Source of the DNA: Natrialba swarupiae
GTDB taxonomy: Archaea; Halobacteriota; Halobacteria; Halobacteriales; Natrialbaceae
Length of the DNA stretch: 64,000 nucleotides
Reading direction: 5' to 3'
Assembly: GCF_008245225.1 (NCBI RefSeq)
Contig: NZ_VTAW01000020.1
Location: 18,736 to 82,735, forward strand
Part shown: positions 9,154-15,586 of the stretch, piece after piece
Numbering within the stretch: position 1 is the first letter of the stretch
How the letters are laid out: every line of letters starts with the position of its first letter
Program-made: the position numbers and the translations under genes
Notes under the pieces: model-generated
Told to the model about the DNA's origin: nothing
Seen by the model: the letters and a program-made list of their open reading frames with translations, nothing else
Databases searched by the model: none

Positions 9154-9601
9154 CTTCCTCCTTGCATTTCTGTGAACAGTGGAGTACGCGTTTGCGATTC
9201 TCGCCCTGCTCGAGGAGTCTTCGTCACCGTTGTACACCGCTGTTTCTCAACGCGGACAGACTGATGGCTACCGCCGGCGGAAGCTGACCCATGATTGATG
9301 CCACTCGAGAGTACGTATCCCGTCGGAGGTCGTGCCAGCGGCCACGGAACAACTATAGAAACAACTGCAACGGGTGACACACTGATCGCCGATCCTGCTC
9401 ACGGGTCGTTCCTCCCCGTTCCCGTCGCGGTTCTCACTCCCGTCGGTCGTTCCGAACCGCGCCCGTTCCGAACCGCGCCCGTTCCGAACCGCGCTCCTGT
9501 CCGGCGGATGTCTAGTGACTTGCAGTCGCTACGATAACTCACATTCTCGAGAGCGAGGAATCAGATAACTGTATTATCCGTATTCCGATCCAATGTGTCG
9601 T
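9154..9601. other. Intergenic with half palindrome and a 16-bp tandem repeat
   Basis: There is no gene in this stretch. It contains a half copy of repeat family A at about 9353-9388 (CTATAGAAACAACTGCAAC, then ACACACTGATCG) and a short tandem array at 9449-9494. Confidence 0.55.
9449..9494 (+). repeat. 16-bp tandem repeat, about 2.9 units
   Basis: The unit GTTCCGAACCGCGCCC occurs at 9449-9464 and 9465-9480, with a 14-base partial copy at 9481-9494. The copies are exact. It lies in non-coding DNA, and no function is evident. Confidence 0.85.
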
Positions 9602-10093
9602 ATGAAGACCGTCTCCGACGCTCTCGAGACGCTCGCCCCTCGATCAGTACGAGCGTCGCTTCAGTTCGGAATTGCCGCACTCGGAGCGATCGTGATACTC
9701 GGGAGTCTCGTCTGGTTTGCCGCGATTTTCGTCACGATGCCCAAGAGCGACAGCGGCTTTGCGGAGGGACTGGCGATCGGGGTGGGTGGACTGTACGTGG
9801 TAGCGGGGTTCGTCGTCCTGTCGGTTGGACTGTTGATCCCACAACACGGTACCGGCGGAATCCGGTTCTCTCGGGGGCAACGAACGCGGCTGGCGTATGG
9901 CGCGATCGCTCCGATAGTGAGTGTGCTTCTCGTTCCGATCGGTGCCACGGTCGCGCCACCGCTGACGGCACCAGTGACGTCCGTGCTGGTAGCTGTCCTG
10001 GGAGGACTGCTCCTCAGCGGTCCGCTCGCGACCCTGAGTGTCGTGGGTGGAAAGGCGAGAGAATGCGGTAAATCGTGGAAACACGACGGATGA
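9602..10093 (+). CDS. Membrane protein of unknown function
   Basis: A 163-residue protein with four clear transmembrane segments, at residues about 18-42, 55-78, 95-115 and 118-140, and a basic tail (GGKARECGKSWKHDG). I do not recognise a named family. A methionine three codons upstream (9593) is an alternative start. A divergent frame on the opposite strand is less convincing, because the helix pattern on this strand is coherent. The neighbours are remnants and a mobile element, so context gives no role. Confidence 0.6.
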   Translation: MKTVSDALETLAPRSVRASLQFGIAALGAIVILGSLVWFAAIFVTMPKSDSGFAEGLAIGVGGLYVVAGFVVLSVGLLIPQHGTGGIRFSRGQRTRLAYGAIAPIVSVLLVPIGATVAPPLTAPVTSVLVAVLGGLLLSGPLATLSVVGGKARECGKSWKHDG

Positions 10094-10326
10094 ATCTCGA
10101 GGAAAATTCGCGTGTGAGGTCTGCCCTCGAGTCGAGGGCGAACAAGGGGATTGTCCGTCGCTATCGGCTGCCAGACGGAGGCAGGAACTGACTGTCTCCA
10201 GTCGATTCGATATCGGAACGAGCAGAGCTGTACCCGCTCGGCCCGCCGGAAACAGGCGTTTCCGACTCGGCGCTCAACCCTGTACACCCTGTAACGGTAA
10301 TGGGAATCGCGACCGTCGATAGCCGT

Positions 10327-10563
10327 ATGGACACCGAACCTGCGGAGTTCGACCTCCTCGGAATCGGCTCGGAATCGGGGCTCGACGTCGCGGGCGCAGC
10401 GGCCCGCCGGGGTCAGTCGGTCGCAGTCGTCGAAAAGGGACCGCTCGGTGGCACCTGCCTCAACCGGGGCTGTATCCCCTCGAAAAAGTCGCTCTACCAC
10501 GCCGAGGTGATGGAAACCGTCGAGCGCGCTGCCGAGTTCGGATTCCACAATGCATATTGGTGT
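10327..10563 (+). pseudogene. N-terminal remnant of a pyridine-nucleotide disulfide oxidoreductase
   Basis: About 77 residues from the start of a dihydrolipoamide dehydrogenase or mercuric reductase-type flavoprotein. It shows the FAD-binding strand (FDLLGIGSESGLDVAGAAARRG), then VAVVEKGPLGGTC, and the redox pair of CLNRGCIPSK. Normal relatives have about 460-490 residues; here the NAD and dimerisation domains are missing. After about 10557 the frame continues without a break into a different small membrane protein (ATG at 10585). The likely history is deletion of most of the gene, leaving the next gene in frame. It would not be catalytic. Confidence 0.8.
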
Positions 10564-10584
10564 CACCCCCATACGGAGAAACTG

Positions 10585-10806
10585 ATGGATTCGAAGACAG
10601 CGTCACGACGGTCGCTGCTCGGCCTCGCTGGTGCGACGAGTCTCTGTTGTCTGGCGTTTGCCCCCGGAACAGTCGGTCTGGCGGGCGGCGGCGCTGCAGC
10701 CGGACTGGGCGCTGGGCTCGGACAGATCGTCGCGACCGTGCTGACGCTGGCCGTCATCGGATTCGTCATCCGCTGGCGGACGACCTGTTCGACCTGCGAG
10801 CGATAA
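10585..10806 (+). CDS. Small membrane protein with Tat-like N-terminus and C-terminal CxxC
   Basis: A 73-residue protein starting MDSKTASRRSLLGLAGATS, with a first hydrophobic segment, a glycine/alanine-rich stretch and a second helix (VATVLTLAVIGFVIRW). It ends TTCSTCER, which gives a CxxC pair at the cytoplasmic or surface end. It is in frame with the flavoprotein remnant just upstream, so it could also be made as a fusion. The function is unknown. The cysteine pair and the reductase fragment beside it hint at an old thiol or metal-related operon (inference). Confidence 0.55.
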   Translation: MDSKTASRRSLLGLAGATSLCCLAFAPGTVGLAGGGAAAGLGAGLGQIVATVLTLAVIGFVIRWRTTCSTCER

Positions 10807-10852
10807 CGGGTTCCCCGTCGCCGATCGGTGCTTCCTCACGCCGCGTTCTCAC

Positions 10853-10990
10853 GCTGTCACTTTGTCAGCGAAACGAAGACCAGAAACGTTCCATTCGTAG
10901 CCGTGATAGGTCGGATACGCGACCGCGAGGCTCAGTGCGAAGGTGATGAGCTTCGCGACGGCCAGCGGCGTCTCGACATCGGTCGCCCTG
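10853..10990 (-). pseudogene. Possible remnant of a small two-helix membrane protein (DUF7521-like)
   Basis: On the minus strand this stretch reads VETPLAVAKLITFALSLAVAYPTYHGYEW, which resembles the first helix and YxAYR segment of short haloarchaeal membrane proteins. It then degenerates to a stop at about 10853. No good start or second helix is visible. This is a weak call based on pattern resemblance only. Confidence 0.3.
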
Positions 10991-11141
10991 GATGTCGTCT
11001 CACAGCGACGTGAAGGTTCCTCAAGTGCGGTCTCGACCGAACTTCCGTGGGGGCCGTCGGGACCGATCGTCTGTCGCTGTTCGATGAGCCCGTGATTTAT
11101 TCGTGTTCACACACTGTCCGAATCAGGGGCGTTCACGAAAT

Positions 11142-11483
11142 ATGATGGACTATCGATTTGCGTTGAAACCTGCGATCGGACTCTACGGGCAACACGATCC
11201 GAGCGCCGTGCTCTTCGAAGACGGGACTCCCGTTTTCGGGGTCGAGGAGGAGCGCTACACACGGACAAAACACGCGACGGTAGACTTTTCCCGAGCGCGC
11301 GATCCGGGGCTGTCTCGACGTCTGCGATCTGGAACTCTCGGAACGCGATCGCATTTTGCTTCCCGACGATCCGGCCCTCCGACCCGATCGTCAGAACACC
11401 GACTCAGGTGCTCAAGGACTTCTACGGTATGGGGCTCGCCGTTCTCGAGTTCGAGGACGTCGTCGTCGAGAAATCCGAGAACT
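11142..11483 (+). pseudogene. Internally deleted remnant of a NodU/CmcH-type carbamoyltransferase
   Basis: The first part reads IGLYGQHDPSAVLFEDGTP followed by VFGVEEERYTRTKHAT, which is the N-terminal nucleotide-fold strand of carbamoyltransferases. After about 11290 the frame is lost. In another frame, from about 11390 to the TGA at 11481-11483, the sequence reads RTPTQVLKDFYGMGLAVLEF then EDVVVEKSEN. That matches the family's usual C-terminus, where a late LDALAIGDFVVEK-like segment ends the protein. Intact members have about 550-600 residues, so most of the middle is deleted and there is at least one frameshift. It is non-functional. Confidence 0.75.
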
Positions 11484-11491
11484 GATCGTGC

Positions 11492-11884
11492 TCACCGGGG
11501 ACCGCCACCGACCGACGCTTCGGCGTGCGCTTCGAGCAGTTCCACGAGCGTTTCGGCGGATTGGAAGCCGTCGTCCAGTCGGTCGACTTCTTCCCCTCCC
11601 CGCAGGACGACGAGGGTAGGGACCCGCTGAACGCCGAACTCGTCCGCGAGATCGAGCGCCTGGCCCGCGTTCACGATTCCAACTGCGCCTGGCGCGCTCC
11701 GTGCGACCGACCCGAGCACCGGTTCCATCGACGCACAGATGCCACACCCGGCGGTGACGAACTCGAGCAATACGAGGTCGTGAGCCTCGAGGAACTCCTC
11801 CGCGTCGGCGGCGTCCTCGAGCTGGATTGGTGTTTGCGGCGCGTTCGCGTCGTCCTCCGTCGGTCCGGATGCGGTGTCGGTCAT
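11492..11884 (-). CDS. Thioredoxin-family protein with CGIC active site
   Basis: A 130-residue protein with a 30-residue acidic lead and one thioredoxin domain. The active site is FVTAGCGICASMEPVL with C47 and C50; the cis-proline segment is RVPTLVVL. CGIC replaces the standard CGPC, and the tryptophan before it is missing (AGCGIC), as seen in haloarchaeal thioredoxin-like proteins. It would exchange thiols and disulfides in the cytoplasm. I start it at ATG 11884; a longer frame upstream has no thioredoxin character. A palindromic operator candidate lies 31 bp upstream (11915-11935). Confidence 0.88.
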   Translation of the reverse strand: MTDTASGPTEDDANAPQTPIQLEDAADAEEFLEAHDLVLLEFVTAGCGICASMEPVLGSVARSAPGAVGIVNAGQALDLADEFGVQRVPTLVVLRGGEEVDRLDDGFQSAETLVELLEAHAEASVGGGPR

Positions 11885-11914
11885 CGGTACGGCTACGTGC
11901 CGAACGCATTTGAG

Positions 11915-11935
11915 TATTGTGCGTGATGGGCAATC
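11915..11935. promoter_or_regulatory. TATTG-N11-CAATA operator candidate (TATTG/CAATC)
   Basis: One of eight 21-bp sites in the window, matching at 9 of 10 palindrome positions. It lies 31 bp before the thioredoxin-like gene, where it would overlap the core promoter. Confidence 0.6.
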
Positions 11936-12104
11936 CGGATGTCGAGGGGGTCGTCGGGGCCGAGGAGATGGCTGTCTATATCTGCCCGTCCAACGAAGGG
12001 GTCCCAGAGCAGGGACTTCGAGACCAAGACAGTCTGACCGATTTCTCCGCCAGTGGATGTTCCCGTCGATCCGTCCTCTACGTCGATCATACGAACGTTT
12101 ACAG

Positions 12105-12125
12105 TATTGTGGCAAAAGTACAATA
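12105..12125. promoter_or_regulatory. TATTG-N11-CAATA operator candidate (perfect)
   Basis: A perfect copy ending one base before the ATG of the DsrE-like gene. On a leaderless transcript, as is common in haloarchaea, it would cover the transcription start. Confidence 0.65.
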
Positions 12126-12126
12126 T

Positions 12127-12480
12127 ATGGGGGCACAGAATCCACAGTCACAAGCCGACAGTATCGGTATCGTCCTCGAGACGGCGGATCCCGAACGCAC
12201 CTGGAACGCGTTCCGCCTCGGGATCACGGCCCTCGAGGACGGCCACGGGGTGTCGGTGTTTCTACTCGGAGAGGGCGTCGAGGCCGAGGAGATCACCGAC
12301 GACGAGTTCGACGTTCGCGACCGAATGGAGGCGTTCGTCGACGCCGGTGGCGATCTCGAGGCGTGTGGAACGTGTCTCGAACTCCGCAACAGCGAGGGGA
12401 GCGAGTACTGTCCGATGTCGACGATGTCCGACCTCCTCGAGGTCGTGACGTCGTCCGACCGGGTGCTGACGATCGGCTAG
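12127..12480 (+). CDS. DsrE-family sulfur-carrier-like protein
   Basis: A 117-residue single-domain DsrE-like protein. Strand 1 is SIGIVLETADPERTWNAFRL, followed by HGVSVFLLGEGVEAE and VDAGGDLEACGTC. The cysteines C80 and C83 (ACGTC) and C95 (SEYCPM) sit where DsrE-type proteins carry their persulfide-bearing thiol. Family members hand sulfane sulfur to TusA-like partners. The ATG at 12127 is preferred because the upstream part of the longer frame is promoter-like and AT-rich. The operator directly in front, and the tusA/dsrE locus elsewhere in the window with the same motif, support a sulfur or thiol role. Confidence 0.8.
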   Translation: MGAQNPQSQADSIGIVLETADPERTWNAFRLGITALEDGHGVSVFLLGEGVEAEEITDDEFDVRDRMEAFVDAGGDLEACGTCLELRNSEGSEYCPMSTMSDLLEVVTSSDRVLTIG

Positions 12481-12529
12481 TCGTGTACAGCGTGGGGGGT
12501 CAGTACCGAATTCGGGCCACGTTTGCCAC

Positions 12530-12886
12530 TCACTCGTCTCGTTGAAGTCGCTCGCGCCGTTGTTCGAACTCCTCGTCGGAGAGATCACCGCGGGCGTACG
12601 CAAGTCGCAGTTCTTCGAGCGCGGCATCTCGGTCGCCACTTTCGGTGCGATCTATCGCCCTGTGGAGGAGGTACGCGCCGCCGAGGACGAGCAGGAACAT
12701 CGGGAGCCAGATCACCAGCCACGACAGTGTCGATCCAACTCCGCTCGCACCACCGTTGTCCCACATGTGTCCACCACCCCACATTCCCATCATCGGCCAG
12801 ACGAGGAACATCAGTAAGAACGGGACAAGAATGACGAGCGCAACGACGAGGAGGAGCGTCCGGAGAAGGTCAGTGTCAGCGGACAT
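12530..12886 (-). CDS. SHOCT-domain membrane protein
   Basis: A 118-residue protein with two transmembrane helices (about residues 9-32 and 54-73) separated by a glycine/methionine/histidine-rich loop (MMGMWGGGHMWDNGG). A short C-terminal SHOCT helix pair follows (ALEELRLAYARGDLSDEEFEQR). SHOCT is a small oligomerisation module found at the ends of many membrane proteins. The Met/His-rich loop could bind copper or another soft metal, but nothing proves this. ATG 12886 is the only good start. Confidence 0.8.
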   Translation of the reverse strand: MSADTDLLRTLLLVVALVILVPFLLMFLVWPMMGMWGGGHMWDNGGASGVGSTLSWLVIWLPMFLLVLGGAYLLHRAIDRTESGDRDAALEELRLAYARGDLSDEEFEQRRERLQRDE

Positions 12887-13009
12887 ACTCGATTGTTCAC
12901 CGGAATCTGTAATAAAAGACGGCCCCGGTCACCAACTCGGAACAGTTTGGCGCGTCATTGCTTCAGTACCGCATCATTCCGTTTTTGTGTGGTGTGCGGG
13001 CCGGTACTC

Positions 13010-13083
13010 ATACGGTTGTAATTTGTTATCGGTGATCGCTCGAACGATAGCGATCACCGGTAAAACGTTACGACGATCCGTAT
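13010..13083. repeat. Palindromic MITE-like repeat, family B, copy 2
   Basis: A 74-bp inverted repeat from ATACGG to CCGTAT, with inner arms TATCGGTGATCGCT and AGCGATCACCGGTA around a loop of about eight bases. It begins near the stop codon of the UspA gene on the minus strand, so it may double as that gene's transcription end. Confidence 0.75.
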
Positions 13084-13919
13084 CACGACGGCGGGACGAG
13101 CATCACGTTTCCGTTCGCTCGAGCGACGAGGTCCTCGGAGACGCTGCCGAGTAACAGTCTGCGAAGCCGGCTGTGACCGCGCGAGCCGACGAGAATCGTC
13201 GTCGGGTCGACGGCGTCTTCGACGGCGAGGATTTCGTCTGCTGGATCGCCCTGCCGAATCTCGAGTCGCGTGTCGATCCCCCACTCCTCGAGCTGGTCGG
13301 CCAGCTCCGCCAGCCGTCCTTCGGGATCCGTGTCTTCCGCGAGTCCCGGATCCTTCGGCGTCTCGACGTGGACGAGCGTCGCCTCCTGGGTCGCGTGACG
13401 GAGATACGAGAACGTGTCGAACGCGCGCTCGGCGTTCTCGGAGAAGTCCGTTGCGTACAGCATACGCTGGAACAGGTGCTGTCTGACGACGGACGGATCG
13501 TCGGCTTCCCGCTCGACTCGGTTGACGAGCAGCGGCGTCTCGGTCGTCCGCGCGAGGTTACGCGCCGTCGAGCCGATGACCCGATTCTCGAGTGGGCTCT
13601 TCCCGCGTGAGCCGACGATCGTGAGGCTCGCGCCGATCGTTTCCGCGATGCCCCGGATCCGCCGATGGGGTGTTCCGCGGACGACGTGTACTTCGACGTC
13701 GAAGCCGGCGTTCTCGATAACCCGCTCGTAGCTGCTGATCGCTTTCCGTCGTCGCTTCTCGAAGTCGATTCCGGGCATGCCCGCGTGAACGTTCGATGGA
13801 ATCACGGTCACGAGGTGCATCTCGTCGACGCCGATACGGCCCAGACACTCGAGACAGGTTTCGTTCTCGATGGTCGCCTCGCTGGCGGCCGAGAGGTCGG
13901 TAGCGAGTACCGCTTTCAT
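13083..13919 (-). CDS. Tandem universal stress protein (UspA)
   Basis: A 278-residue protein of two UspA domains. Domain 1 (about 1-145) ends with the ATP-type loop VGSRGKSPLENRVIGSTARNL. Domain 2 (about 155-278) carries VGSRGHSRLRRLLLGSVSEDL. Both match G-x2-G-x9-GS, so nucleotide binding is plausible. Such proteins protect cells under stress by mechanisms that are mostly unresolved. The start is MKAVLATD at 13919, because the upstream in-frame residues come from the promoter. A perfect TATTG-N11-CAATA site lies 27 bp upstream. Confidence 0.9.
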   Translation of the reverse strand: MKAVLATDLSAASEATIENETCLECLGRIGVDEMHLVTVIPSNVHAGMPGIDFEKRRRKAISSYERVIENAGFDVEVHVVRGTPHRRIRGIAETIGASLTIVGSRGKSPLENRVIGSTARNLARTTETPLLVNRVEREADDPSVVRQHLFQRMLYATDFSENAERAFDTFSYLRHATQEATLVHVETPKDPGLAEDTDPEGRLAELADQLEEWGIDTRLEIRQGDPADEILAVEDAVDPTTILVGSRGHSRLRRLLLGSVSEDLVARANGNVMLVPPS

Positions 13920-13945
13920 ACTGGCTGTAGGGGCCGACGGTATAA

Positions 13946-13966
13946 TATTGTTTGGGTATCCCAATA
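13946..13966. promoter_or_regulatory. TATTG-N11-CAATA operator candidate (perfect)
   Basis: A perfect 21-bp palindrome, 27-47 bp upstream of the UspA start, that overlaps a TATA-like TATAATATTG. Confidence 0.65.
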
Positions 13967-14293
13967 TACTGGCTCAAAGAGCTGTGTCCGTCGAACCGCT
14001 CAGTGTGCGCACAACCGTCTAACCGTATTCGAAGACGAGTGTGACGAGTTCGCACGACGGTTCGTAACCACACCACGTGGAACTCAGTCCGACGACAGCT
14101 ACGTTGCCCGCATATGTCTCGCGCATGATGGGATACGGAGGCCAAAGCTGGACCGTCGCTGGACCGCCGATATCTCCATAACGTATACAGATATTCTCGT
14201 TGGATAGCCGTGCCATATCTTGCAGTAATATTGTATGGCGGTCCCAAAAGCGTTATACATCCCCTCCGGGTAGAAGAGAGTGAGTAGAAATCC
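13967..14293. other. Intergenic between UspA and the DUF7512 operon
   Basis: No gene is seen. It holds the operator candidate at 14229-14249 and a TATA-like GCGTTATACAT at about 14251-14260 for the rightward operon. Confidence 0.5.
14229..14249. promoter_or_regulatory. TATTG-N11-CAATA operator candidate (TATTG/CAAAA)
   Basis: Matches the shared palindrome at 9 of 10 positions. It precedes a TATA-like sequence and the DUF7512-TauE/SafE operon, about 85 bp before the DUF7512 start. Confidence 0.5.
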
Positions 14294-14334
14294 ATGATCC
14301 GCACACAACCGAACGTCGACGGAGGGTGGAACGA

Positions 14335-14484
14335 ATGATCGAATCCGTGGCGCTCCCCGCACCGATACAGGCGACGCTCCTCGTGGGCGTCATCCTCGTT
14401 CAAGCGGTCGCCCTCTACGCCGGCTACGGCGTCCTCGAGCGAGTTGCAACACCACTGATCGAAACGATCACAGACGCACGATAG
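14335..14484 (+). CDS. DUF7512-like small membrane protein
   Basis: A 49-residue protein, MIESVALPAPIQATLLVGVI at the start, with one transmembrane helix and a YAGYGVLERV segment. It resembles the haloarchaeal DUF7512 family, short proteins found beside TauE/SafE exporters. GGAGG at about 14320 is a good ribosome site. Its stop codon is followed immediately by the ATG of the exporter gene, so the two are probably co-translated. Directly before it is a 14-codon frame (14294-14338) whose TGA overlaps this ATG and could act as a leader. The role is unknown; it may be a small subunit or regulator of the exporter. Confidence 0.7.
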   Translation: MIESVALPAPIQATLLVGVILVQAVALYAGYGVLERVATPLIETITDAR

Positions 14485-15513
14485 ATGGAGATACTGGGAC
14501 TCAGCCTGACCCTGCTCGTGTTGTTCGTGAGCTTCGGCTTCATGGTCGGGGTGTTGTTCGGCTTCTTCGGGATGGGCGGATCGTTCCTGATCACGCCGAC
14601 GCTGTTGCTCCTCGACTACCCCGCTTCCGTCGCGATCGGGAGCGGGCTGGCGTTTTACTTCGGCACCTCCGTCATCGCCGTGTTGAAACACTACGACGTC
14701 GGCCAGGTCGACTACAAACTCGGCGCGATCCTCTTCGTCGTCCTCTCGATCGGGATCGAACTCGGCAGTCGGCTCGTCTTCGGCCTCGAGGCACTCGGCG
14801 TTGCGAACCTGGTCACGGGCGTCGCGTACGTCGTCCTACTCGGGGGAATCGGCGCGTTGTTCCTCCGTCGCGCCGCGAATCTCGAGGACGAAGACGATAC
14901 AGGGGACGAGGACGTCGACGACGACGACATTCCGGCGATCGGTCAGAAGATCCAGTCGTACACCGTTCCGCCGATGATCTCGCTGACGTCGGGCGGTCGA
15001 GCGTCGCTGTGGACGATTTCGGGCGCTGGCGGGAGCGTCGGCCTCGTCTCGGGATTGATCGGCGTCGGCGGCGGCTTCATCCGCATGCCCGCCATCTACT
15101 ACCTGATCGGGACGCCCCTGACCGCGGCAGTCGGGACGAGCCTGTTCGCCGGGCTGTTCTCGGGTGCATTCGGAACGTTCACCTACGGCATGTCCGGCAG
15201 CGTCGATCTGACGGTGGTCTCGTTGCTACTGGTTGGGAGCGCACTCGGCGCGCGCATCGGCTCGGCAGCGACCACGATCGTCGAGGAGGACGACGTGATC
15301 GTCTACTTCGGACTGATGATGGTCCTCGCCAGCCTCGGAATCGGCCTCAGTGAACTCGCGAACTGGCTGGGAACGAGCGCGCTCGATCTGGTGAGCGTTT
15401 TCCTGCTCGTCGGATCGTCGTTTGCCGTCGCCCTGATGATCCTCTACCAGGTCGTCAAAACGGCCGGTGGAGACGACGCCGGGGCGCAACCTGCCGCAGA
15501 TGGTGGTGACTGA
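14485..15513 (+). CDS. TauE/SafE (TSUP) family sulfur-anion exporter
   Basis: A 342-residue membrane protein with two homologous halves of four helices each, linked by an acidic cytoplasmic loop (DEDDTGDEDVDDDD, residues about 135-150). Each half opens with the family's glycine-rich motif: GFFGMGGSFLITPTLL in the first and GLIGVGGGFIRMPAIYYL in the second. TSUP proteins move sulfite, sulfoacetate, thiosulfate or related anions. The start is fixed by the abutting DUF7512 stop. An operator candidate shared with the tusA and rhodanese operons lies upstream, which fits sulfur export, though the exact substrate is not shown. Confidence 0.9.
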   Translation: MEILGLSLTLLVLFVSFGFMVGVLFGFFGMGGSFLITPTLLLLDYPASVAIGSGLAFYFGTSVIAVLKHYDVGQVDYKLGAILFVVLSIGIELGSRLVFGLEALGVANLVTGVAYVVLLGGIGALFLRRAANLEDEDDTGDEDVDDDDIPAIGQKIQSYTVPPMISLTSGGRASLWTISGAGGSVGLVSGLIGVGGGFIRMPAIYYLIGTPLTAAVGTSLFAGLFSGAFGTFTYGMSGSVDLTVVSLLLVGSALGARIGSAATTIVEEDDVIVYFGLMMVLASLGIGLSELANWLGTSALDLVSVFLLVGSSFAVALMILYQVVKTAGGDDAGAQPAADGGD

Positions 15514-15586
15514 TGCTCACCGCGTCTCGCCAGTACCGTTTTCAACTGTACGCACGTCTGTGTAACCGAGCGTCACACCCCCGCCC

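Noticed and set aside
7736..9156. Full IS200/IS605 element with its own TnpA
   Set aside because: No Y1-type transposase gene is found near tnpB; the surrounding frames are intergenic or host genes.
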